Shown here: one piece after another, positions 8,725-17,049 of the stretch | Position numbering within the stretch: position 1 is the stretch's first letter | Layout: each line of letters starts with the position of its first letter | Virus record (IMG/VR): IMGVR_UViG_3300045135_001556 | Location: 1 to 29,319 of that record | Length of the DNA: 29,319 nucleotides | Reading direction: 5' to 3' (one strand) | DNA from: a virus | Notes under the pieces: generated by a model | The model's input: only the letters and a program-made list of their open reading frames with translations | What the model was told of the DNA's origin: nothing | Database searches by the model: none | Position numbers and translations under genes: made by a program

Positions 8725-10002
8725 TTAAAATCCTTTTAAAACATTAAATTGTCTTCCAACTCTTCGTTGGGTTATGTTTCTAATACTTCCCTCAATAGTT
8801 TCGTTAGGATTTCTTGAGGTATTTTGATGCACTTCGTAAATAGGGTTATAATAATATCTAATTAAGTTACCTCTAACCTGTGTTAGAACACTTCTAACGA
8901 AACGTCCACTTCTGTTTGTTAATATTTCGTCACTCAGAGGAGGTCCTTGTAAGGGTCCTTTAGGCATTCTCGCAAACAAAGATCTTTGAACTGCTGCAGT
9001 GAGTTGAGAAGAAGAAATAGTAGCTTGCATCTCCTTCTTTTTTCTTGGGCCTCTTTTACGTGAGCCTCTAACTTTACCCTTTGTCATCGGAATACTAGCG
9101 CCTGATGGGTATTCCATTATCATATCAAACTCAATACCTGCTGCTGTACCTCTTACTTTTGCTTTACCAGGTAAGGACTGTAATTGGTCCACAAAATCTT
9201 CTGTTGAACTTACTGCCATTGCTGGAGCAGTATCTAATAAACTATTAACTAACTGTTTTTCAAAAGATGAGGTTAATTTTAAAACAATAGCGGCGGGATC
9301 GGTTATTTCCATAGTAAAAGGTTGGGGAGCAGTAAATTTACTTAAAGGAAATGATATATTTATTACATCAACCGACGTAAGAGCGTCTCCCTTTTTACTT
9401 TTTGTAAACTTAGAGATTTGTAGAAGTTTTGCTTTACGATAAAACTTCATGAATAAATCGGGGTCATTTTCCTTAATTAAGTTAAAAAATTTAGGTCCTC
9501 CGCCTATAGCCTTTCTAGCGGCTCTTAATACTCCTCTTCTATCTTCAATATCTATTCCCGGGTCAACTTCTTGTGCTGCACTTTTTATTGCTTCTGTTAA
9601 AGATAGTGAGCCTACTTGTTGTCCTCCTTCAATGGTGAATGGAGAAGCTTGTCCAACAGTCGCTCCGCCTTTTTCGCTGCCGCGAGTTGCTTTTGCTTCT
9701 ATTTCTGTTACGTCTTCTAGTCCAAGAGCTGCAGCCAAAGGTGCAGATATTTCTTCTGCGTTAATCTCAAAATCTGGAATGAGACGGGCGTTACCACCTC
9801 TAACGGTTGCTTTAACAAACCTACCTAGTTCAGTTTCTATTGCTCTTTGTGCTTCCTCTCCTCGTAGTTTACTTTTTCTCTCTCCTCCAACAACAGGCTT
9901 ACCACCCCTTTTTATTCCACGTAAAAAATCAGCATAATTCTCTAGTAACTCTGGTTCTGTAATTCTTACTCTATATGCTGTAATTCCTGCAGGAGGTGCC
10001 AT
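8725..10002 (-). CDS. Neck / head-tail joining protein of unknown family
   Basis: This 425-residue protein was not recognised from sequence. It lies between the connector and the tail terminator and overlaps the connector stop by one base (TAATG), so a head-completion or tail-completion role is likely. It begins TAYRVRITEPELLENYADFL, has a Gly/Arg/Lys-rich region around 30-110, a middle section with FPLSKFTAPQPFTM, and a very basic patch (VRGSRKRGPRKKKEM) near 315-330. The C-terminus (IRYYYNPIYEVHQNTSRNP) is Arg/Asn-rich. Proteins of the HK97 gp10 type in this slot are about 110-160 residues, so this one is unusually long and may include extra domains. Confidence 0.6.
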   Translation of the reverse strand: MAPPAGITAYRVRITEPELLENYADFLRGIKRGGKPVVGGERKSKLRGEEAQRAIETELGRFVKATVRGGNARLIPDFEINAEEISAPLAAALGLEDVTEIEAKATRGSEKGGATVGQASPFTIEGGQQVGSLSLTEAIKSAAQEVDPGIDIEDRRGVLRAARKAIGGGPKFFNLIKENDPDLFMKFYRKAKLLQISKFTKSKKGDALTSVDVINISFPLSKFTAPQPFTMEITDPAAIVLKLTSSFEKQLVNSLLDTAPAMAVSSTEDFVDQLQSLPGKAKVRGTAAGIEFDMIMEYPSGASIPMTKGKVRGSRKRGPRKKKEMQATISSSQLTAAVQRSLFARMPKGPLQGPPLSDEILTNRSGRFVRSVLTQVRGNLIRYYYNPIYEVHQNTSRNPNETIEGSIRNITQRRVGRQFNVLKGF

Positions 10003-11315
10003 TATTCAATTATCCTATATAAATCTAAAACTCGTTTAATGTGGGGAGGAAAGTTTGCGGTAAGAGCAGGTCTTGTTACAGATTCTCCAGCAAGAGCAAA
10101 ACCAGAACGATCTTGTTCTTCTTTGTGCAATAGCTTTATATAGTCTAGAGTAGCTAATTTTAAATCTTGTGGTACACTACCAGATTCATACCCTGCACGA
10201 TAGTTAACACGCACAGCTTGAGGAAAATTTTGAAAAGTCTTTGGTCCGTGTAAAGTTAGTTTTTGATACCCCGCACCAGAACCAGTATTACGACTAATTT
10301 CTCCTGTGTCTTTTTTAAACACAAACTCTTCTTGAGAAGCATGAGTATCATTAACATCTACCGCTGCATTAGACCCCTCAAAATGAAGTAACAACACAGT
10401 TTCATCATCAGTTAAATGTTGATACTCAGGAGCAGTAAAGGCCCCGGTATAGTGTGCTGTTTTAGAAATTCGTAGTTCGTCCATATATCCTGTGAAATGA
10501 GCAGGTGTGGTATTACCTGATTTTGCAATAAGCAAATCTCCACTAAAGTTTGGAGCGTCAACTGTTTTAGCAATTGTTACTGTGCTACCAATTTGTCCCC
10601 CATCTCTAAATAATTTAAGAGAAGTTCCACTTTTACTCACTGCGAGATGGTGAAAAGTATTGGCTGTATAACCACTAGTAGCAGCATGAGCAACATTCAT
10701 AACTTCTGTGCCTGCGTCTACTACTCTAAACTGTAATCCTTCTACTGCATTGTATCTAAGTTGCCAAAAATCATTAGCATCCTGATATTGTTCCACTAAC
10801 ACTTGTGAAGTGCTAAAACTAGCAAACCTAGCTTGCACATCAATAGTAAAATCTCCTGTATCAAACCACCAGTCATCTCCGTTAGGTGCGGTCAAAAAAT
10901 CTCCATCTCCGTCAAAATACATAGAAGATTGTCCAAACTTTTTAACTCTTGTTGCTAAATGTGCGTCTCCACTTGTTGTTATTGTATGATTGTCCGAATC
11001 TTGGTCCACTAATAATCCATCCGCTGCAGGAGGATTTAAACTTTCATATCTTGTTCCATCGTACTCAAAAACTGAGTGTACGTTTGCAAGGGGTAAACGA
11101 GAGGTAAAAACTGAGCTGTAACCACCATCAAAAGTTTCCGAGTAGTTATTTGCCAATACCTCTCGTTCAATATAATGTTCTACCACACCACAAGCATAAT
11201 TAATTACATTAGCTAACCTACCATCATGTGTAGTACTATTAATACTTAGATAGTCTTTAGTTTCTACTAATGTAACATATGGATATTTACCTAAATTACT
11301 TTCTGTGATAGCCAC
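10002..11315 (-). CDS. Head-tail connector (gp6-like) with inserted LamG domain
   Basis: The 437-residue protein has split connector halves. Residues 1-100 (YPYVTLVETKDYLSI, then helices including VVEHYIEREV) and 328-437 (QAVRVNYRAGYESGSVP, DLKLATLDYIKLLHKEEQDR, FPPHIKRVLDLYR) match the alpha-helical gp6-like adaptor that docks onto the portal. Between them, about residues 105-325 form a LamG/concanavalin-like beta domain with KKFGQSSMYFDGDGD, GDFTIDVQARF, FHHLAVSKSG and GYMDELRISK, ending in VLLLHFEG. Known gp6-like proteins are about 100-200 residues, so the insert roughly doubles the protein. It likely projects a glycan-binding or decoration domain from the neck; that role is inferred. It follows the small acidic gene and overlaps the next gene by one base. 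Confidence 0.82.
   Translation of the reverse strand: MAITESNLGKYPYVTLVETKDYLSINSTTHDGRLANVINYACGVVEHYIEREVLANNYSETFDGGYSSVFTSRLPLANVHSVFEYDGTRYESLNPPAADGLLVDQDSDNHTITTSGDAHLATRVKKFGQSSMYFDGDGDFLTAPNGDDWWFDTGDFTIDVQARFASFSTSQVLVEQYQDANDFWQLRYNAVEGLQFRVVDAGTEVMNVAHAATSGYTANTFHHLAVSKSGTSLKLFRDGGQIGSTVTIAKTVDAPNFSGDLLIAKSGNTTPAHFTGYMDELRISKTAHYTGAFTAPEYQHLTDDETVLLLHFEGSNAAVDVNDTHASQEEFVFKKDTGEISRNTGSGAGYQKLTLHGPKTFQNFPQAVRVNYRAGYESGSVPQDLKLATLDYIKLLHKEEQDRSGFALAGESVTRPALTANFPPHIKRVLDLYRIIE
10341..11003 (-). other. LamG domain insertion within connector gene
   Basis: This segment encodes connector residues 105-325. The motif that normally opens this LamG type (LLLHFEG) appears at the end of the segment, after GYMDELRIS, so the domain is in a permuted order compared with the left-edge protein at 1-1133, where LLLNFD comes first. 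Confidence 0.65.
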
Positions 11316-11327
11316 CCTCTATTCTCC

Positions 11328-11621
11328 TTAATTTTTGCCAAATAAAGATTTTTTAGTTTTTACTGCGGGCTTAACTTCTTCTACTGCCTCTTCCTTAACC
11401 TCTTCTACAACAGGTTCAGGGGTTGGTTCAGGCTCAGGTTCTGGAGCAGGAGCAACTTCTTCAGCTGCTTTTGGCTCGCCTTTCCACTCAGCAACAAATT
11501 CATCAAGCACAGCTAAACCGTAACCATGTTTCATAGCCCAGTTTTTAACTTCTTCTTCTGTTTTTAAACCTTCTTCTTTGACTTTATCAACATCAGAAAC
11601 AACGTCTGCATAATTTGTCAT
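11328..11621 (-). CDS. Small acidic Pro/Glu-rich head-region protein
   Basis: This 97-residue protein of unknown family has an N-terminal half (1-50) that looks helical, with VKNWAMKHGYGLAVLDEFVA. Residues 52-80 are an Ala/Pro/Glu repeat (APEPEPEPTPEP) and the last residues are basic (KTKKSLFGKN). It has a clear AAAGGAG ribosome-binding site before ATG 11621. It lies between the capsid polyprotein and the connector, where small decoration or head-completion proteins occur. The C-terminal basic tip resembles that of small head proteins that dock by their ends, but no function can be assigned. Confidence 0.7.
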   Translation of the reverse strand: MTNYADVVSDVDKVKEEGLKTEEEVKNWAMKHGYGLAVLDEFVAEWKGEPKAAEEVAPAPEPEPEPTPEPVVEEVKEEAVEEVKPAVKTKKSLFGKN

Positions 11622-11640
11622 TTATTTTCTCCTTTTACTA

Positions 11641-11674
11641 GAAAGGGGAGGCAGATAAGAACACCTACCTCCCC
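11641..11674 (-). terminator. Hairpin after major capsid gene
   Basis: On the minus strand GGGGAGGTAG pairs with CTGCCTCCCC (ten pairs, one of them U-G) around a 10-base loop, followed by TTTCT. The T-run is short, so partial termination or 3' end protection of capsid mRNA is more likely than a full stop. Confidence 0.5.
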
Positions 11675-11707
11675 TGGGGCATAACTAAGTATGTTACCTA
11701 GTAAGTA

Positions 11708-14700
11708 TTAACCGCACTCAATTAGTGATGCATATGCGAAGTTTGTTGCATCAAGGGCAGCGTTACTGTTAGAGCTAAGTGCTTTGAAGTCAAAGCGGGT
11801 GCTCATATACATTGCTGTAACCTGCTGGCGTGGTTCATACTCGCTCTCAATCTCCATGCCACGGCGTTCCCCGATGAGGAATCCTGGTTTGTAGACTAGA
11901 ACACCGATTTCGTTTCCGGTAGAACCTACGTTATCCATGAACTCAGAGATAACAATTGGAATACCATAAATGGCACCTACTGCACCTGTGAGATACGTGG
12001 CATTTGGTCCGAACTTATCGACAGTGCGGAAGTCAGAGAAGCTAACTAGTTCGTTGTAGCCTTCAACAGAAGTTACATAAACTAGGTGATCTCCAAGCTG
12101 TAGACCATACTTACCCATCTTCGCACGGGCAGAAGCAATGTCTGAAGCATCAGCTTTATCGTTTCCACTACCTGTAGTGGTTCTTAGACCAGAAATGTCG
12201 TCGGCAAGAGTAACAAGACCTTTAATTACTGATGCATAACCAGCACCTGCTGTGATAGCATTGGTTGGGGATGCTGTAAACCCTGTAAGGGCGCCTGTTC
12301 CACGAAGGATTGCCTTGTCGATTGCGCGAGCAACACGGCGTGTAGCTGCACGACGGAGGAAGTCCATTAGAGGTAGAACTGTATCTTCCTCTTCGTCTTT
12401 GGCAAGGTGAGTTGTTGCCATGAACTTATGAGGTGTGAGTTCTACTGCACTAATTGTGTTCTGGTTTGAAGTCGGAACGTTTGTTGCGTCTGCAATGCCT
12501 GTGGCAAAAGTGCCAGAAGCAAACTGAGCAACATCACCGTCTGTGTCTTCCTTAGCAACAGGAATTCTGAAAGTCTTTGCATCAACTTGAATTCTGTCGA
12601 ACATAGGAGCAATAACGAGCTGCTGTTCCATTTCTTCGTATACATTAGATGAGAAATTTGAAAGGAACTGATCAACAGATGTGACCGCCTTAATTCTCTG
12701 ACCCATTTTGGTATCAAACGGATCACGACGGCCTAGAGCTTGAGAAAGCATATAGGAATTTGCCATGTCCTTTGCGGAGAACTGCTCTTTGCTTGTGTGA
12801 GAAGTTTCCTGATAGACCATCTTGGACTGTGTAAGAGCAGAAATTTGCTCTTCGTACTTTTTCATTTGAGCCTTAAGTTCAGCTACCTGCTCTGTTTCAG
12901 CAGGGGTGTACTCTGAACTCTTTTTGTCCTGGGCATCAGCCTCAGTTAGAATTGCCTCACCAGTCTTTTCAACAAGCTCGGCAACTCGTGGCTCGGAAAC
13001 CTGAGCAGGAGCACTCTTCTCTTCAACTGCAGGTGCAGCTTCTGGAGCAGGTGTTTCTGTCTCGGCTTCGGTTTTAACAACGATTGGTTCGCCAACGTCT
13101 TGTGTCGCCATTTTATCATTCTCCTTTGAATTAGTAGTTTTATGACCGTGAAGCATTAGAGCTAAATCTTTTTCCTCAACTTCACCTGATTTAATCGCAT
13201 TCAGCTCTTGAATTTGATTTATCATATGATTCGCAACTTGATAATTTGTATCAGTCCACTCATCGAATGGAGTGATCTTTAAATTAATAGTCTTGTTCAA
13301 TTTTTCTTGATCATCTTCGGTTTTTACCTTAGATTTCACATCGTAAAGCTCTTGCTCACTTAGAGTAACAAGTGACTCGAAGCTTTCTTTGATAGCTACT
13401 CTATCCTTGTCAGTAAATCTGATTTCTGGAACAGTTGTTAGTGTAATATCAAACTTAGTTCCTAAATCCCAGTTATTAACAACAGATAAAGTTTTTGCAT
13501 CAACGTTAATAGTATTATCCAATGATTCGCCATTTAAGTCAACTTCTAAAAGTTGATAAAATGGGTTTTGGGCAGTCGCAAGCTTTGTAACTTTCCACCG
13601 CTTATCATCGAATTTAACAAAATTTTCGTGTGTTAAACGTGATGTTTCCGCACTGAGAAGATTAACAAAAGGAATGGGTTCGTAAGGATCAGCACTAATA
13701 GCTTCGTCCTCATCTTCTATTTCCTCTTTCTCCGCTTCAATAATGTCTTCTTCCGAAGCAACTGTTACAGTCACTTCTTCTGACTTTTCTTCTACGGACT
13801 CTTCAACAGAAACATCGGATGACTCGGTAAGATCATCTTCAGTTTTAATTTCTGAATCTTCACTCATTTCTTCATCTCCTTTTCTGTTTTCCGATTCTGT
13901 TAAGAGATTCATAGACCCATTACCCATCGCCTCAGACGGGGATTGCGGTCTTTGTTCCTCTACACTTTGCTCATTTTGCATTTCACTAGGTTTAACCATA
14001 AAAACAAGCTCATGCTTATGAGAAGTAGGCTTTGTAGCCTCTAATAATTTATAATATTTAACATCATGGAAGTGTTTTTCTCCATGAGAGGTGTAAGTAG
14101 TGACCCCATTACCGTTCTCATCTACTTCCACAGTGTGATAATGTCCACCTACGTATGCAGTGACTCCTACACTAACATCCGCAGCTTTTTCAGTAATTTC
14201 AGTCTCATTTTTTTCAAATTGTTTCTTAAAAGTTTCATAATCTGTATCAGATTCAAAGTTTTTTCTGACACTAAATAAACTCTCTTGGTTACAAGGAACA
14301 GAAACAACACTAATTTCCATTAATTCTACATCAGTAATCAACATAGTATCTGATTCTCTATCATAGTTACCGTCTTTTACTTTAAATCCTACACTAAAAC
14401 TTTTTAGGGCACCGTCTTCAATCAAAGTTTGTACTCCATGTAGTTTTTCAGCCGCTTCACTGACTGCAGCCTCTACATAGATACCTTTTTTATCGACGGT
14501 AACCTTGTCAACACGACCAATAGGTTTTCCGTGGTCATGTTGATATAGTAATACAGGATTTTTTCTGTAGTTTTCAACACCTTTTGCCCAAGCAGTTGCA
14601 GGAATAATGTCACCTGCACGATCTTTATCAGCAGTGTTAGCATATCCAGCAATCTTAAGGGGTTTATTGTTTTTTCTTGCGCCTTTTGTTTCTAAAACGC

Positions 14701-14725
14701 TAGTTAAGTATAATGTTTTATTCAT
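11708..14725 (-). CDS. Prohead protease / acidic linker / HK97 major capsid polyprotein
   Basis: One uninterrupted 1005-codon frame holds three parts. Residues 1-160 match the S78 prohead protease family: LLYQHDHGKPIGRV with the candidate catalytic His (63 or 65), KSFSVGF with the candidate Ser, and ELMEISVVSVPCN. Residues 287-538 are highly acidic at first and scaffold-like. Residues 539-1005 form a complete HK97-fold capsid protein: a coiled-coil delta region (AELKAQMKKYEEQISALT), then NVYEEMEQQLVIAPMFDRI, HKFMATTHLAKDE, LRGTGALTGF and AVGAIYGIPIVISEFM. Strong internal ribosome-binding sites precede Met287 and Met539, so separate shorter products are likely. The start overlaps the portal stop (TAATG). 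Such fusions are known, but the retained internal signals are unusual. Confidence 0.9.
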   Translation of the reverse strand: MNKTLYLTSVLETKGARKNNKPLKIAGYANTADKDRAGDIIPATAWAKGVENYRKNPVLLYQHDHGKPIGRVDKVTVDKKGIYVEAAVSEAAEKLHGVQTLIEDGALKSFSVGFKVKDGNYDRESDTMLITDVELMEISVVSVPCNQESLFSVRKNFESDTDYETFKKQFEKNETEITEKAADVSVGVTAYVGGHYHTVEVDENGNGVTTYTSHGEKHFHDVKYYKLLEATKPTSHKHELVFMVKPSEMQNEQSVEEQRPQSPSEAMGNGSMNLLTESENRKGDEEMSEDSEIKTEDDLTESSDVSVEESVEEKSEEVTVTVASEEDIIEAEKEEIEDEDEAISADPYEPIPFVNLLSAETSRLTHENFVKFDDKRWKVTKLATAQNPFYQLLEVDLNGESLDNTINVDAKTLSVVNNWDLGTKFDITLTTVPEIRFTDKDRVAIKESFESLVTLSEQELYDVKSKVKTEDDQEKLNKTINLKITPFDEWTDTNYQVANHMINQIQELNAIKSGEVEEKDLALMLHGHKTTNSKENDKMATQDVGEPIVVKTEAETETPAPEAAPAVEEKSAPAQVSEPRVAELVEKTGEAILTEADAQDKKSSEYTPAETEQVAELKAQMKKYEEQISALTQSKMVYQETSHTSKEQFSAKDMANSYMLSQALGRRDPFDTKMGQRIKAVTSVDQFLSNFSSNVYEEMEQQLVIAPMFDRIQVDAKTFRIPVAKEDTDGDVAQFASGTFATGIADATNVPTSNQNTISAVELTPHKFMATTHLAKDEEEDTVLPLMDFLRRAATRRVARAIDKAILRGTGALTGFTASPTNAITAGAGYASVIKGLVTLADDISGLRTTTGSGNDKADASDIASARAKMGKYGLQLGDHLVYVTSVEGYNELVSFSDFRTVDKFGPNATYLTGAVGAIYGIPIVISEFMDNVGSTGNEIGVLVYKPGFLIGERRGMEIESEYEPRQQVTAMYMSTRFDFKALSSNSNAALDATNFAYASLIECG
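13109..13127 (-). promoter_or_regulatory. Internal ribosome-binding site and start for capsid protein alone
   Basis: AAAGGAG at 13127-13121 lies nine bases before an in-frame ATG at 13111 (Met539, followed by ATQDVGEP). Initiation here would give a 467-residue product containing only the delta region and capsid domain, close to the expected size of a stand-alone HK97-type capsid precursor. Confidence 0.75.
13865..13883 (-). promoter_or_regulatory. Internal ribosome-binding site and start before acidic linker
   Basis: AAAAGGAG lies eight bases before an in-frame ATG at 13867 (Met287, followed by SEDSEIKTEDD). Initiation here would give a 719-residue acidic linker plus capsid product. The signal is as strong as those of ordinary genes in this window. 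Confidence 0.65.
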
Positions 14726-15999
14726 TAATTTTCATCCTCTGTTGTGGCAGACTCCTCTAGACTTTCATCAGCAGGAGGTCTGCCTCCTTGAGTTGCGTCA
14801 GTAGCACTTCCTGTAATATTTTGAGGAATTCTGATGTTATCTGAGTCATCGTCTTCAAGTTTTGGAAATCTTAATCCAACTCTAGCCTCGTTCGGTGTAA
14901 TAATTCCGGTATTAACCAACGTTGAATAGTAAACAGCTTGAGTTCTATTATCAGGTTGTAAAGATAGTATAGCAGTTTTATCTGGACGTATACTAATGTT
15001 ATTATTAAAGAAGTGAGAAAAAGCACTACAAAATTGTTCTAAAATAGGTAGTACTGTGTGGTTATAAAATAAAACCTGATTAGCCTGAATGTTGGCATTG
15101 TTACCACTTTTTAACATAACATAAGGTACCCCAAGAGCTTTTGCCATATCTTGTTGAATTCGTTCAATTGAATTTTCAAAATCTAATTCATTGAAATTTA
15201 TTTGAGAAAATTTATCAATTTTTAGTCCACCATCTAAGATCGCAGGAGAACGTGCCCCATTAAATAAACTAGTGTAACTTTGTCTCCAAGATTCTAAAAG
15301 TCTATATTTAATTTTTTGACTTAACACATTGTCTGTTGTAAGAACAAAACCTGGAACAGCATTATTCTTAAAGAACTGTCTTTGGAAATTAATCATGTAG
15401 TAATATAGTTCAAAAAGTCTTTCTAGAGGACGAAGTCTACTATACCCTCTGAAAATGCTTTCTTCGTTTTCACTTTTAACATGAATTATTTCATTAGGTA
15501 AAAACTGAATGGCTTCAGACTTTCTTGATTTACCATATCCAAATAAATCTGATTCACTTTGGTTTCTTAAAAGATAATTATAATGAGAAACAAAAGCTTT
15601 TTCATCAGGAACAATTTCCATATCATTGGCAGGAATCACATAAAGTGCTCCTCCCTCTTGTTCTTTATCATAATAAAAAAAGGCGTTACCGTCTAGAAAG
15701 AAATCTAGAAAGGCACGCCTAAATAATCTAACTCTATCCTCAAAAGGATTTGGTTTATTTTGTAATAACTTGTTAACTTTTTTAGAAGGAGAGCCTCCCT
15801 CAATAATTAAAGGAACTTCTACTAAAGCATTAATAACCATGTCCACAGAGCGATGAACAATTTCAATCTCTCTATAAGCTTTTTCAAAGTCTACAATATT
15901 TTCTGGGCTTGAAAAAGGTTCCTGAGCGGCAATAGAAGGCTGCACAGGGTTAAGTTTTTCTGAAAGATATTGTCTCCACGCAGGAACATCATTTGCCAT
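14725..15999 (-). CDS. Portal protein (HK97/lambda-type family)
   Basis: The 424-residue protein forms the dodecameric ring at the capsid vertex through which DNA is packaged and leaves. Family features are visible in order: REIEIVHRSVDMVINALVEV near the N-terminus, LFRRAFLDFFLDGNAFFYY, LPNEIIHVKSENEESIFRG with YSRLRPLERLFELYYY, the wing/stem motif NFQRQFFKNNAVPGFVL, and IERIQQDMAKALGVPYVML. The length is normal for the family. A strong AAAAGGAG site is located inside the end of the HNH gene. The acidic C-terminus (ESLEESATTEDEN) overlaps the protease start by one base. Terminase, nuclease and protease-capsid neighbours confirm the call. Confidence 0.95.
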   Translation of the reverse strand: MANDVPAWRQYLSEKLNPVQPSIAAQEPFSSPENIVDFEKAYREIEIVHRSVDMVINALVEVPLIIEGGSPSKKVNKLLQNKPNPFEDRVRLFRRAFLDFFLDGNAFFYYDKEQEGGALYVIPANDMEIVPDEKAFVSHYNYLLRNQSESDLFGYGKSRKSEAIQFLPNEIIHVKSENEESIFRGYSRLRPLERLFELYYYMINFQRQFFKNNAVPGFVLTTDNVLSQKIKYRLLESWRQSYTSLFNGARSPAILDGGLKIDKFSQINFNELDFENSIERIQQDMAKALGVPYVMLKSGNNANIQANQVLFYNHTVLPILEQFCSAFSHFFNNNISIRPDKTAILSLQPDNRTQAVYYSTLVNTGIITPNEARVGLRFPKLEDDDSDNIRIPQNITGSATDATQGGRPPADESLEESATTEDEN

Positions 16000-16002
16000 T
16001 TG

Positions 16003-16368
16003 TTAATTCTTCTCCTTTTGAATTTCTACCCAATTTTTTACTTTTTTCACCACGGAATTATCATATCTTTGTCCAAATATGTTGTGTAACCTTTCGTGGT
16101 GCTGTTTACACAAAGTTAGAGCATTGTCATTAGATAGTTCCCAAAAATAATCTTTTTCAAATTGCTCTCTATAAATATTTATTTCTTCAACAGTAGTTAT
16201 TTCGCTTATTTTATTTTTTACACACCAAGAATTAAATAACTCAGAAACACTATAAAGATGGTGAAATTCTAATTTATCTGTAGAAGCACAAATGTAACAA
16301 TGATCTGTTTTTTGATATCGCTTCTTTAAATAATCTCTAATATATTTTACAGGAAATCTTTTTAGCAT
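16003..16368 (-). CDS. HNH endonuclease
   Basis: The 121-residue protein has a zinc-supported HNH fold: C24-Y-I-C27, the catalytic strand EFHHLYS with His36/His37, Asn82 in DNALTLC, then C87 and the H-x3-H pattern QHHERLH (His91/His95). HNH proteins next to terminase and portal genes are common in HK97-type phages, where some stimulate terminase cutting during packaging. That role is inferred here, and a homing endonuclease is the alternative. Against homing, it sits cleanly between genes rather than interrupting one. The start ATG 16368 has only a weak ribosome-binding site and follows the glycosyltransferase by 12 bases. Codon use is AT-rich like its neighbours. Confidence 0.9.
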   Translation of the reverse strand: MLKRFPVKYIRDYLKKRYQKTDHCYICASTDKLEFHHLYSVSELFNSWCVKNKISEITTVEEINIYREQFEKDYFWELSNDNALTLCKQHHERLHNIFGQRYDNSVVKKVKNWVEIQKEKN

Positions 16369-16380
16369 ACCAGATAAATT

Positions 16381-17049
16381 TTAATTATTTTGAAAACTAT
16401 GAAGATTTTGAAAATCCTCTACTACTTTCCATCTTAATCCCTCGTGATTTTTGTGTGTATTTAGTCCCACATCTTTTTCTGGTAATAATGTTACCTCAGT
16501 TGAGATGGTTTTGTGTTTAGTTTTATAAAAATGAGACATAGATAAAGATACTAGTATATCATCTCCTCTTTTTATAGTTCCCCAAGGTTTTATATAATCA
16601 TCAAAAACGGCTCTTAAGCGATTATTATCTATAGCAACACAAGAACCCACAGCTATATCCACATCTTTATCTACACACCACACATCTTTTAGCTCTTTAT
16701 AAGATTTTGCGTCTTTTAAGTTGTTTTTTCCATAAATACTCGCCAAAGAAGTAGGATATTTTTCAACTGTTTTTCTTAAAGTTAATAAACAATGCTTAGT
16801 TGGTAAAATATCATCATCTAAAATGATAGAGTATTTAAATTTAGATTTATTTGCCCAATACCATCGGTCAATACACCATTTATTTTCTTCATTATTATGA
16901 AATAACACTTTTGGTATTTCAAGTTTTGTGTTATTTCCATTGTTTACCACTAATATCGGTATAAATCCTTGAAAAGCATACGCTATTCTTAAAACATTGT
17001 CTAATCTTTTATAATTTAAGATTATCAATTGAGTATCTCGTAAAATCAT
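16381..17049 (-). CDS. GT-A type glycosyltransferase
   Basis: The 222-residue protein has the layout of a nucleotide-sugar glycosyltransferase: TQLIILNYKRLDNVLRI at the N-terminus, PILVVNNGN, the metal-binding ILDDDILPT with Asp78-80, a conserved-looking VDIAVGSCVAID, and RGDDILVS (161-168), which would place a second acidic pair near the acceptor site. This order recalls the exostosin C-terminal (GT64-like) or GT2 group. There is no membrane segment. It overlaps the terminase stop by four bases (ATGA). A sugar-transfer enzyme inside the packaging operon is odd; it could modify virion proteins, phage DNA bases or host glycans. The substrate cannot be told from sequence. Confidence 0.8.
   Translation of the reverse strand: MILRDTQLIILNYKRLDNVLRIAYAFQGFIPILVVNNGNNTKLEIPKVLFHNNEENKWCIDRWYWANKSKFKYSIILDDDILPTKHCLLTLRKTVEKYPTSLASIYGKNNLKDAKSYKELKDVWCVDKDVDIAVGSCVAIDNNRLRAVFDDYIKPWGTIKRGDDILVSLSMSHFYKTKHKTISTEVTLLPEKDVGLNTHKNHEGLRWKVVEDFQNLHSFQNN

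Noticed and set aside
13743-14278. Ser-rich plus-strand ORFs opposite the acidic linker of the capsid polyprotein
   Set aside because: The Ser/Val repeats are the reverse complement of Glu/Asp-rich codons; this is shadow coding.
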